From Steroidobacteraceae bacterium (GTDB lineage Bacteria; Pseudomonadota; Gammaproteobacteria; Steroidobacterales; Steroidobacteraceae): a stretch of DNA of 64,000 nt. The stretch covers positions 1 through 64,000 of the forward strand of contig JABAQU010000023.1 of assembly GCA_019187185.1 (NCBI GenBank), written 5' to 3'. A program made the position numbers and the translations under genes. Under the pieces are notes generated by a model. That model saw only the letters and a program-made list of their open reading frames with translations. It did no database searches and had not been told where the DNA came from. The stretch's first letter is position 1. Each line of letters opens with the position of its first letter. Shown here one piece after another: positions 57,460 through 64,000 of the stretch.

Positions 57460-57465
57460 TATACT
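57460..57465 (+). promoter_or_regulatory. Candidate -10 element of the LemA cluster
   Basis: TATACT, five of six consensus matches, lies 41 nt before the first lemA ATG in the 112-bp gap after the GNAT gene. No good -35 is visible at 16-18 bp. Confidence 0.38.
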
Positions 57466-57506
57466 GCCCAGCTGCCAGCCAGTCGGAACCATGTCGGGGG
57501 TCGGTC

Positions 57507-58079
57507 ATGCTCGGAACTCTGGTCTTCCTCGCGGTCATCGTCGCAATCGCCCTGGGCGCCATCGGGCTCTACAACCGCCTGGTCGCGCTGAAGCACCGCG
57601 TCGCAACCGCCTGGTCCAATATCGACGTGCTGCTGAAGCAGCGTCACGACGAGCTGCCGAAGCTCGTCGACACCTGCAGGCAGTACATGCAGTACGAGCA
57701 GGAAACGCTCGAGAAGGTGATGCAGGCGCGCAATGCCGTGCACGCGGCACGCGAAGCCGGTGACGTGGCGGCGGTCAGCGCGGCGGAAGGCGGCCTGCGC
57801 GCGCAGCTCGGCAAGTTGTTTGCGGTGGCCGAAGCCTATCCAGACCTCAAGGCCAATGCCTCGTTCCAGCAGCTGCAGGGGCGCATCAGCGCGCTCGAGA
57901 CCGGCATCTCCGACCGGCGCGAGCTCTACAACGAGAGCGTCAACGTCAACAACGCGACGATCGAGCAGTTTCCGGCGTCGATCATCGCGGGCATGTTCGG
58001 CTTCAAGCCCGCGAAACTGCTCGAGTTCGCGGCGGGCGAGAAGGCGGATGTCGACGTGAAGGCGTTGTTCAACGCCTGA
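57507..58079 (+). CDS. lemA: LemA-family protein (copy 1)
   Basis: This 190-residue protein has an N-terminal membrane helix (about 3-25) and a helical-bundle LemA domain outside it. Signature blocks are IGLYNRLVALKHRVATAWSNIDVLLKQR, AVAEAYPDLKANASFQQLQ and ISDRRELYNESVNVNNATIEQFP. LemA proteins are membrane-anchored with no agreed function, often beside a peptidase or TPM-domain gene. A second LemA gene follows after 3 bp. Confidence 0.88.
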   Translation: MLGTLVFLAVIVAIALGAIGLYNRLVALKHRVATAWSNIDVLLKQRHDELPKLVDTCRQYMQYEQETLEKVMQARNAVHAAREAGDVAAVSAAEGGLRAQLGKLFAVAEAYPDLKANASFQQLQGRISALETGISDRRELYNESVNVNNATIEQFPASIIAGMFGFKPAKLLEFAAGEKADVDVKALFNA

Positions 58080-58082
58080 GCC

Positions 58083-58613
58083 ATGGCGGCCTTCGCGATC
58101 CTGCTCCTGCTGTTCGTCGCGGGCGTCTATGTCGTGGCGCTCTACAACCAGCTCGTACTCGTGAAGCACAACGTCGCCAAGGCCTGGGCCAACATCGACG
58201 TGCTGCTGAAGCAACGCAACGACGAGATCCCGAAGCTGATCGAAGTGTGCCGCGCGTACTCGGCGTTCGAATCCGCGTTGCTCGCGCGGCTGGCCGCCGC
58301 GCGGGCTGCAGCGGCCGCCGCGCTCGCCGGTGCCGACGCGGGGGAGATCGGCGTGGCCGAAGCGCGGCTGCGATCCGGCTTCGCGCAGGTCGTCGCACTC
58401 GCCGAGGCGTACCCGGATCTCAAGGCCAATGCACAGTTTCGCGCGCTGCAGCAGCGCATCTCCGGGCTCGAGGCCGCGATCGCCGACCGGCGCGAGTTCT
58501 ACAACGAGAGCGTGCGGATCAACAACGTGACCGTCGAGCGCTTCCCGACGAGCGTGCTGGCCGGATGGTTCGCGTTCCGTCCGGCCGAGTTGCTCGAGTT
58601 CCGCGATGTCTGA
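58083..58613 (+). CDS. LemA-family protein (copy 2)
   Basis: This 176-residue LemA protein is clearly a paralogue of the preceding one: LLKQRNDEIPKLIEVCRAY, AEAYPDLKANAQFRALQQ and IADRREFYNESVRINNVTVE align directly. It also has one N-terminal membrane helix. Compared with copy 1 it has an alanine-rich insertion near the middle and ends shortly after LLEFRDV. Its stop lies within the start of the GIDE protein gene (8-bp overlap). The two LemA chains may form a mixed complex (inference). Confidence 0.87.
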   Translation: MAAFAILLLLFVAGVYVVALYNQLVLVKHNVAKAWANIDVLLKQRNDEIPKLIEVCRAYSAFESALLARLAAARAAAAAALAGADAGEIGVAEARLRSGFAQVVALAEAYPDLKANAQFRALQQRISGLEAAIADRREFYNESVRINNVTVERFPTSVLAGWFAFRPAELLEFRDV

Positions 58614-59481
58614 CGAGCTGGAGGCTTTCGTCGTCGCGGCCGTGCTCGGCGCCAGCGGTTACCTGATGTGGCGGCGGAACATGCGTGCGATCGGCCTGAT
58701 GGAAGGCACGGCCACGTCGCGCGTCGCGACCGCGGCGAAGGGCTACGTCGAGCTGTTCGGCAAGGCGCGCACCGCGGGCGGCACAGCGGTGCGCGACCCG
58801 ATCCAGTGGCAGGACTGCCTCTGGTTCAAGGTCGTCACCGAACGTCGCAGCGGCAACAAGTGGGAAGTGACCGCTCGCCAATCGAGCACCGAACCGCTGG
58901 CGCTCGAGGACGAGACCGGCTCGTGCCTGATCGTTCCGGGCGAGGCGAAGATCGACGACGAACAGGATCCGGATGTGGTCGTGCCCGACGGCTCGTCCCG
59001 CCGGCACAAGATCTGGCGTGTCGTGGACGGCGATCCCCTGTATGCGCTCGGCTTCCTGGAACGGCGCAATCCGCCGCTCGCCGGCCCTGCACCCGGGAGC
59101 GTGGCCGCAGACCACGCGGAGCTCGAGCTGCTGCGCGTGTGGAAGCGCGACCAGCCACAGCTGCTGCGACGTTTCGACACGGATGGCAACGGCCGCATCG
59201 ATGCCGCGGAATGGGAGCGGGCACGACGCGCCGCGCGCGCCGAGGTGGCGACCGACGTCGCGCACGACGAGGCGCAGGCGCGCGCCGCTGCTGCCGCCGC
59301 GCCCGACGCGAATATCGAATACCGGTTGCGGCCACCGGAGGACGACCGACCGCTGCTCGTGTCGAGCTACCCGGAGGCCGACGTGCTCCGCCGCCTCAGG
59401 CGACGTTCCTGGCTCGGGCTCGCGATGTTCGTCGGCGGTACACTCTACGTGCTCTACGCCCTCGGCCGGTACCTCGCATGA
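58606..59481 (+). CDS. GIDE-domain membrane protein with an EF-hand loop
   Basis: This 291-residue protein has helices at about 3-20 and 268-287. The central region (about 25-150) with GYVELFGKAR, DPIQWQDCLWFKV and LEDETGSCLIVPGEAKI resembles the GIDE/BAM domain of mitochondrial MUL1, but no RING finger is present, so ubiquitin ligase activity is not suggested. A canonical EF-hand loop, DTDGNGRIDAAE, spans 191-202 with Asp, Asp, Asn, Asp and Glu in the ligand positions. It overlaps lemA copy 2 by 8 bp and yceH by 4 bp. Calcium sensing is inference. Confidence 0.8.
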   Translation: MSDELEAFVVAAVLGASGYLMWRRNMRAIGLMEGTATSRVATAAKGYVELFGKARTAGGTAVRDPIQWQDCLWFKVVTERRSGNKWEVTARQSSTEPLALEDETGSCLIVPGEAKIDDEQDPDVVVPDGSSRRHKIWRVVDGDPLYALGFLERRNPPLAGPAPGSVAADHAELELLRVWKRDQPQLLRRFDTDGNGRIDAAEWERARRAARAEVATDVAHDEAQARAAAAAAPDANIEYRLRPPEDDRPLLVSSYPEADVLRRLRRRSWLGLAMFVGGTLYVLYALGRYLA

Positions 59482-60152
59482 AGACGGAACTCACCGCGCT
59501 CGAAGTCCGCGTCATCGGCTGCCTCATCGAGAAGCAGGTCACGACGCCCGACCAGTATCCGCTGTCGTTGAATGCCCTGACGAACGCCTGCAACCAGAAG
59601 AGCAACCGCGACCCCGTGCTCGCGCTCGGCGAAGGCGACGTGCAGCGCACGCTCGATGACCTGTCGCGCAAGCACCTCGTGATCGAGCGCTCGGGCTTCG
59701 GCAGCCGCGTCCCGAAGTACCAGCACTGCTTCTGCAACACCGAGTACGGGTCGCTGAAGTTCACGCCGGTCGAGCTCGGCATCGTCTGCGAGCTGATGCT
59801 GCGCGGACCGCAGACACCGGGCGAGCTGCGCGGCCGCGTGCCGCGCTTCGCGACGCTGAGCGATCCGGGCGACATCGAGGCGGCATTGCAGGCGCTCGCA
59901 ACGCGCGATGCCGGCGCCGTCGTCGTACGCCTCGCGAGGGAACCGGGGCGACGCGATTCCTGTTACGCACACCTGTTCTCTGGACCAGTCGCCACGGGGC
60001 CCGACGCGACGGTGACGGCCACGGCGGCGGATACGTCGACCGACCGACCGCGTTCGCCGTCGATCGCCGATCGGCTCGACCGGCTGGAAGCCGAAGTACG
60101 CGCCTTGCGCGCCGAGCTCGAGCGGTTGCAGGGCCGCGATCCGGGCGCCTGA
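59478..60152 (+). CDS. yceH: YceH-family (DUF480) protein
   Basis: This 224-residue protein has two winged-helix domains: LTALEVRVIGCLIEKQVTTP with YPLSLNALTNACNQKSNRDP, and FTPVELGIVCELMLRGPQTPGEL. The C-terminal coiled stretch SIADRLDRLEAEVRALRAELERL is probably a coiled coil. The family is conserved in gammaproteobacteria but not understood; it may bind nucleic acid. ATG 59478 overlaps the preceding stop (ATGA). Its stop is 6 bp from the end of the convergent GST gene. Confidence 0.88.
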   Translation: MKTELTALEVRVIGCLIEKQVTTPDQYPLSLNALTNACNQKSNRDPVLALGEGDVQRTLDDLSRKHLVIERSGFGSRVPKYQHCFCNTEYGSLKFTPVELGIVCELMLRGPQTPGELRGRVPRFATLSDPGDIEAALQALATRDAGAVVVRLAREPGRRDSCYAHLFSGPVATGPDATVTATAADTSTDRPRSPSIADRLDRLEAEVRALRAELERLQGRDPGA

Positions 60153-60158
60153 GCCCAT

Positions 60159-60797
60159 TCAGGCCTGCGGCGCGAACCACGGCACGTGCGTCGCACGGAA
60201 CGCGGGCAGGGCCTCGCATCGGGCGACGAAGGCACGCAGCGCGGGATAGGCACCGGTATCGAGCGCCACGACCGGCGAATCGGCGAGGAACGTGGTGATG
60301 ACGGCGACCGCGATGTCGGCATGCGTCATGCGCGCAGCGACGAGCCAGGGCGAGTCGCCCCGCAGGGCGCAGCGCCGGTCGAGTTCACCGAGCGCACCGT
60401 GCATCTGGGAGCGGCAACGTTCGATCCACGGCTCGTGCCGCTTCTCCGCGGGCCGGAATGCGTTTTCATAGATCTGCTCCCGCCCCTTCTCCGCCGCCCC
60501 GACCGCGAGTGCGATGACTCCCAATGCGTCGCGCCGTTCGGCGCCTTGCGCCGGCATCAACGCCTGCTGCGTACCGACCCGTTCATCGATGTAGTCGAGT
60601 ATCGCCGACGATTCGACGAGCACTTCGCCCCCGTCGAGCACCAGCGCCGGCACGCGCCCGAGCGGACTGAACTCGCGTATGCGCGCGAAATCGCGCCCGA
60701 CGGACCAGTCGAGGCGCTCGAATTGCAGCCCGCAGAGATCCATCGCGATCGCCACGCGCCGCACGAACGGGGAATCGAGCATGCCGATGAGTGTCAT
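60159..60797 (-). CDS. Glutathione S-transferase family protein
   Basis: This 212-residue protein has a thioredoxin-like N-domain, MTLIGMLDSPFVRRVAIAMD, with SPLGRVPALVLDGGEVLVESSAILDYID as the glutathione-binding part, and an all-helical C-domain. The serine in LDSPFVRR is the likely catalytic residue. The substrate is unknown. Glutathione would be supplied by GshA, encoded at 26-28 kb. It is divergent from the MOSC gene by 38 bp. Confidence 0.87.
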   Translation of the reverse strand: MTLIGMLDSPFVRRVAIAMDLCGLQFERLDWSVGRDFARIREFSPLGRVPALVLDGGEVLVESSAILDYIDERVGTQQALMPAQGAERRDALGVIALAVGAAEKGREQIYENAFRPAEKRHEPWIERCRSQMHGALGELDRRCALRGDSPWLVAARMTHADIAVAVITTFLADSPVVALDTGAYPALRAFVARCEALPAFRATHVPWFAPQA

Positions 60798-60819
60798 GTT
60801 TTCCGCTACGATGGCACCA

Positions 60820-60825
60820 GGAGGA
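60820..60825 (+). promoter_or_regulatory. Ribosome-binding site that sets the MOSC gene start
   Basis: GGAGGA lies 10 nt before GTG 60836. It is one of the best Shine-Dalgarno matches in the window and argues for this GTG over the in-frame ATG at 60791, which would also overlap the divergent GST gene. Confidence 0.55.
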
Positions 60826-60835
60826 AACCTGCAGT

Positions 60836-61675
60836 GTGGCAGTCTTGAACGCCCGTATCGAGTCGCTCGCGTATTACCCGGTCAAGGGCTGTCGTCGCAT
60901 CGAATGCGCCGCACTCGAGCTCGTGCCGGCCGGCGCGCGGGGCGATCGCGAGTGGATGATCGTCGGGCCCGACGACCAGTTCGTCACCCAACGGACCGAT
61001 GCGATCCTGGCGACCATCGCCCCGGTGACCGACGACCGGGCGCTCACCCTGTCGGCCCCGGGGCACCCACCCCTGCAGGTGCCGCTCTCGTACCGTGGCG
61101 AGCGCCGCACGGTGCGCATCTGGAAGGATACGTGTGCCGCCGATGACATGGGTGACGCAGCGGCCGACTGGCTCACCGCGGTCGGCGGAAGGCCGCTGCG
61201 CCTCGTGCGGTTCGCGGCCGACGGCGTGCGGCACGCGGACAAGACCTGGGCGCGCGACGATTTCGCGCCGGTGAAATTCACGGATGCCTACCCGGTGCTG
61301 GTCACGCAGTCGGCCTCGCTCGGCGCGCTGAATGCCGCACTCGGGCGTGCGAGCGAGGGCCCGCTGCCGATGAACCGCTTTCGGCCGAATATCGTGCTCG
61401 GCGGACTCGCAGCCTGGGACGAAGACCGCATCGAGCACTTGCGGATCGGCGGGGTACTGCTGCGCCTCGCAAAACCGAGCACGCGCTGCATCGTGACGAC
61501 GACGAACCAGGACAGCGGCGCGCGCGGCGTCGAACCGCTGCCCACGCTGAAGCGGCTGCGCTGGCACCGTGGCCTGAAGGGTGTGACCTTCGGCGTGAAC
61601 GCGACCGTGCTGCAACCGGGCACGGTACGGGTCGGCGATGTCGTGGAGATCGCCTGGCGCGAGTCCGCCGCCTAG
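60836..61675 (+). CDS. MOSC-domain protein (YcbX/mARC-like)
   Basis: This 279-residue protein has a MOSC N-terminal beta-barrel (IESLAYYPVKGCR, GDREWMIVGPDDQFVTQR) and a C-terminal MOSC domain with FRPNIVLGG and the molybdenum-cofactor cysteine in STRCIVTTTNQDSG. Such enzymes reduce N-hydroxylated compounds using electrons from a ferredoxin or cytochrome b5; this copy has no C-terminal 2Fe-2S domain, so it needs a partner. The stop shares a CTAG with the convergent DUF2779 gene. Confidence 0.88.
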   Translation: MAVLNARIESLAYYPVKGCRRIECAALELVPAGARGDREWMIVGPDDQFVTQRTDAILATIAPVTDDRALTLSAPGHPPLQVPLSYRGERRTVRIWKDTCAADDMGDAAADWLTAVGGRPLRLVRFAADGVRHADKTWARDDFAPVKFTDAYPVLVTQSASLGALNAALGRASEGPLPMNRFRPNIVLGGLAAWDEDRIEHLRIGGVLLRLAKPSTRCIVTTTNQDSGARGVEPLPTLKRLRWHRGLKGVTFGVNATVLQPGTVRVGDVVEIAWRESAA

Positions 61676-63018
61676 CGCGCGAGGAAGCGGGCGAGGCACA
61701 CGAGCGCCCACGTGTCCTGGCGGCAGTACTCGAGCAGCGCAGTCTCGAGCGCCGCGCGTCGTGCCGCGTCGGTCGCATCCGCGCGCAGTTCGAGGAATGC
61801 GAGCTGCGCGGCCTCCCCCTCCTGCACTTCGCCGAGACGGGTGTAGGCGAGCTCCGGCGCAATGGTCGGGATCACGGCCTTGAGCGACCACGATCCCTGC
61901 ATCCGCGGGTCGTAGTACGCCTTTCGCGTGATGGGCAGCAGGTCGACGAGGCGTGCGCGCAGCGCATCGAGTGCAGCGGCCTGCGGCGGCACGTGCCGCG
62001 CGAGCAGCGCGAGCACGCGCGCCTCGAAGTGCGCGTTGTAGGCGAAGACCGGTCCCGATGGGGGCGCCGCACGCAGCAACGCCGTGGCGAGTGCGGTGAA
62101 GTCGCCGAAGTCGTCGCGCGCGAGAAACTCGGCATGCCGCAGGTCGCCCGATGCATCTTCGACGTGCAGCGACCACTGAAAGGGCAGCTGTTCATACGGC
62201 CGCGTGCCGACGATCTCCGGCACCGCGAACGCGATCGTCTCGAAGTCGAGGTAGGCGCGCGGCCAGGGCGCGTCGCGCACCTCGGCGGCTGCGGCCCGAT
62301 CGACGATGCGCAGGCCCGCGCGCACGCGCGCGTCACGGTGCGTCGACAGGTCGGGCGGCGGCGCACCGGCCGAGCAACGCTCGATGAACGGACACGGCCA
62401 GGGCGCGTGGCAATGCGGACCCATGGCGATCGCGGGCGCCGATCGCTCCGCCATCACGCGATGCAGGACCATGGCCTCTTCGGCGAGCGCCGGCAGGACG
62501 GCCTCGACCTCTGCCGTGATGTCCGCTTCGCTGGCGAGACCGGCGTACTCGCCCTTGCGCGCGAGCACGAACGTGTTGTCCACGTGCGCGATCGATACCC
62601 GCTGCACCGGTACGCGCGCGCCGCGCAGCACGAGCGTCTGAAAGGCGGCGTCGGGAATGTGCTCGGGCTTGACCTGCGTCGACGCCTTCACCTCGATCAG
62701 CTCGCTCACGCCGCGATCGCGCCGCAGGATGTCCGCAATCACCGCGAACTCGCCATGCCGCACCGCCGGCTGATGCAGGACCGGCGCACCGCCCGCCGCC
62801 AGCACACGCGACGTTGCCGCGATGGCGGCGGGCAGGCCACGATCGCGCGCAACGACGCGGCCGGGTACGAGCACGCGCATGAGACTGTCGAACTCGCGGC
62901 CTTGCCGGATCGCCATGCTCTCGGGCGCCCGCGTCGCGAGCGGCGCATGGACCTCGAACCACAGGCGCTTCGCGCATTGCCGGCCCGCCATGAAGCGGGA
63001 TTTCGTCAGCCAGGCCAT
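61672..63018 (-). CDS. DUF2779/RecB-like nuclease family protein with RNase H-like domain
   Basis: This 448-residue protein starts WLTKSRFMAGRQCAKRLWFE, the opening of a PD-(D/E)XK module (VSELIEVKASTQVK has the ExK core). Cysteines in GRQCAKRLW and in HCHAPWPCPFIERC could hold a 4Fe-4S cluster as in Cas4/AddB relatives. The second half is a DEDD exonuclease-like domain (AYLDFETIAFAVPEI, VFAYNAHFEARVLALL). It may be a DNA or RNA exonuclease; its physiological role is unknown. ATG 63018 gives the family start. No cas genes are near. Confidence 0.84.
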   Translation of the reverse strand: MAWLTKSRFMAGRQCAKRLWFEVHAPLATRAPESMAIRQGREFDSLMRVLVPGRVVARDRGLPAAIAATSRVLAAGGAPVLHQPAVRHGEFAVIADILRRDRGVSELIEVKASTQVKPEHIPDAAFQTLVLRGARVPVQRVSIAHVDNTFVLARKGEYAGLASEADITAEVEAVLPALAEEAMVLHRVMAERSAPAIAMGPHCHAPWPCPFIERCSAGAPPPDLSTHRDARVRAGLRIVDRAAAAEVRDAPWPRAYLDFETIAFAVPEIVGTRPYEQLPFQWSLHVEDASGDLRHAEFLARDDFGDFTALATALLRAAPPSGPVFAYNAHFEARVLALLARHVPPQAAALDALRARLVDLLPITRKAYYDPRMQGSWSLKAVIPTIAPELAYTRLGEVQEGEAAQLAFLELRADATDAARRAALETALLEYCRQDTWALVCLARFLAR

Positions 63019-63074
63019 GCGGCGGGTTATACCGAATTTCGCCGAAGCGTTGTCGCGGCGCCATTGCGACCGAC

Positions 63075-63080
63075 TATGCT
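63075..63080 (+). promoter_or_regulatory. Candidate -10 element of the retropepsin-like gene
   Basis: TATGCT ends 6 nt before the ATG at 63087, so transcription would begin at or within the start codon. TTGTCG 19 bp upstream (63050-63055) is a possible -35 with a slightly long spacer. Confidence 0.35.
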
Positions 63081-63086
63081 CGCCGC

Positions 63087-64000
63087 ATGTTTCCTGCGCT
63101 CTGGATGGCGGCCCTCGCCCTGCAGCAACCCTCGACACAGGCACCGCCGCCGGAATCGCCGACGGAAGAAGTGATCATCGCGGCACCCGAGCCGCGCTAC
63201 GTCGCACCGACGCTGCGCGATCGCATCGGTCGCGTGTGGGCGCCCGTCTACGTGAACGGCGCGGGCCCGTTGCGGCTCGTGCTCGACACAGGGGCGAGCC
63301 GCTCCGCGATCACCGCCGACGCGGCGGCGCGCCTCGGCCTGCCCTTGCAGGGTGCGCCGACCGTGCTGCTGCGAGGCATGACCGGCGAGGCGCAGGTCCC
63401 GCTGATCGACGTCGAGCGCCTCGACATCGGCGATCTCGTGATGGAGCCTGCGAAGCTGCTCGTCGTGCAGGATGCGTTCGGGGGCGCCGAGGGCGTGCTC
63501 GCGGCACGCGGCCTCAAGGATCGGCGCATCCTGATCGAGTTCCGCAAGGACCGCATCGAGATCGTGCGCTCGCGCAACCAGCGGGCCCCCGACGGCTTCA
63601 CGGTGCTGCGGATCCGCCTGATCCGCGGCCACGTGCCGAGCGTGCAGGCGGTGGTCGGCCGCGTGCCCGTCAAGGCCATCATCGATACCGGCGCGCAGCT
63701 GACGACCGGCAACCTCGCGCTGCGCGATGCGCTGCTCGCGCGCCGTCGGCTCGACGAAAAACAGGACAAGCTGATCGGCGTCACCGGTGACGTGCAGGAA
63801 GGACCGACGAGCCGAGTCCCGCCGATCTACCTCGGCAACGTGCAGGTGAGCAACGCGCAGATCATGTTCGTCGATCTTTACATATTCAGGCACTGGCGAC
63901 TCACCGACGAGCCCGCGATCATGCTCGGCATGGACGTGCTCGGCGTGCTCGACACGCTGATCCTCGATTACCGGCGGCACGAAATGCAGATCAAGCTCGT
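63087..64000 (+). CDS. Double retropepsin-like aspartic protease, 3' end beyond the window
   Basis: The first 304 residues are visible; the gene continues off the right edge. A short N-terminal hydrophobic stretch (about 1-12, MFPALWMAALALQQ) may be a signal peptide. The protein has two retropepsin-like halves: PLRLVLDTGASRSAIT with D67, and VKAIIDTGAQLTTGN with D200. Two DTGA motifs in one chain suggest an intramolecular dimer, as in pepsins, made from two retroviral-type units. Near the end LGMDVLGVLDTLILDY matches the closing strand of such units. Probably a periplasmic peptidase; substrate unknown. Confidence 0.82.
   Translation, partial: MFPALWMAALALQQPSTQAPPPESPTEEVIIAAPEPRYVAPTLRDRIGRVWAPVYVNGAGPLRLVLDTGASRSAITADAAARLGLPLQGAPTVLLRGMTGEAQVPLIDVERLDIGDLVMEPAKLLVVQDAFGGAEGVLAARGLKDRRILIEFRKDRIEIVRSRNQRAPDGFTVLRIRLIRGHVPSVQAVVGRVPVKAIIDTGAQLTTGNLALRDALLARRRLDEKQDKLIGVTGDVQEGPTSRVPPIYLGNVQVSNAQIMFVDLYIFRHWRLTDEPAIMLGMDVLGVLDTLILDYRRHEMQIKL

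Noticed and set aside
61672..63018. Cas4-type CRISPR adaptation nuclease
   Set aside because: The protein has the larger DUF2779 layout with an added RNase H-like domain, and there is no array or other cas gene in the window.

Overview
The window is a very gene-dense, GC-rich (about two thirds GC or more by eye) bacterial chromosome segment. It holds 61 protein-coding genes, no gap of 300 bases or more, no rRNA or tRNA, no insertion sequence and no CRISPR array. The gene content points to a free-living, aerobic, heterotrophic gammaproteobacterium of the Nevskiales/Steroidobacterales/Xanthomonadales type: an E. coli-type glutamate-cysteine ligase, three-gene proton-translocating transhydrogenase, GlnK with a sigma-54 promoter, S46 peptidase, homogentisate pathway, a GlyGly-CTERM-like tail and YceH. 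The order-level placement is inference from gene content only. All annotation is from reading sequence and motifs; no database search was run.

Layout, left to right. 1-10 kb: end of a methylmalonate-semialdehyde dehydrogenase gene; a minus-strand run ilvB - glyoxalase I - large GH17/GT2 beta-glucan synthase; and, divergent from ilvB, a tight plus-strand run of ilvN followed by three genes of D/L-hydroxyproline breakdown. 10-16 kb: thioesterase, zinc alcohol dehydrogenase, and a four-gene minus-strand unit (glnK, 2Fe-2S ferredoxin, quinone oxidoreductase, MFS carrier) behind a good sigma-54 promoter, then a ferredoxin-reductase-type flavoprotein. 16-24 kb: a secreted reprolysin-like metalloprotease, full-length pyruvate carboxylase, isoaspartyl peptidase, an esterase and two VOC proteins. 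24-31 kb: a membrane diguanylate cyclase with a 64-residue protein upstream, gshA with two small neighbours, and a MATE exporter.

31-41 kb is a plus-strand catabolic series: thiolase, homogentisate dioxygenase, fumarylacetoacetase-type hydrolase, dienelactone hydrolase-like protein, succinate-semialdehyde dehydrogenase-like enzyme, ferrochelatase, a VOC protein and a secreted S46 dipeptidyl peptidase. 41-49 kb: two YceI proteins (one a lipoprotein, one fused to cytochrome b561), an acetyl-CoA hydrolase/transferase, NhaA, and an acetyl-CoA synthetase with a histone-like basic tail. 49-54 kb: a repeat-built exported protein and a minus-strand set of HNH nuclease, small membrane protein, stand-alone 5'-3' exonuclease, DUF898 protein and M48 peptidase. 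54-64 kb: pntAA-pntAB-pntB, a GNAT enzyme, tandem LemA proteins with a GIDE/EF-hand membrane protein and yceH, then GST, MOSC, DUF2779 nuclease-like and (cut by the window edge) a double retropepsin-like protein.

Two architectural traits recur. First, eight of the eleven convergent gene pairs overlap at their 3' ends and two more are 1-6 bp apart, so there is no room for ordinary intergenic terminators; I found no convincing intrinsic terminator. Second, several genes have a -10-like hexamer only 6-10 nt before the start codon, suggesting leaderless or near-leaderless mRNAs. I saw no obvious phage, defence island or wholly new system; the most unusual items are the split, divergent ilvB/ilvN pair with hydroxyproline genes attached to ilvN, the sigma-54-linked glnK operon, the basic C-terminal tails, the LemA/GIDE/EF-hand cluster and the structured region before pntAA.
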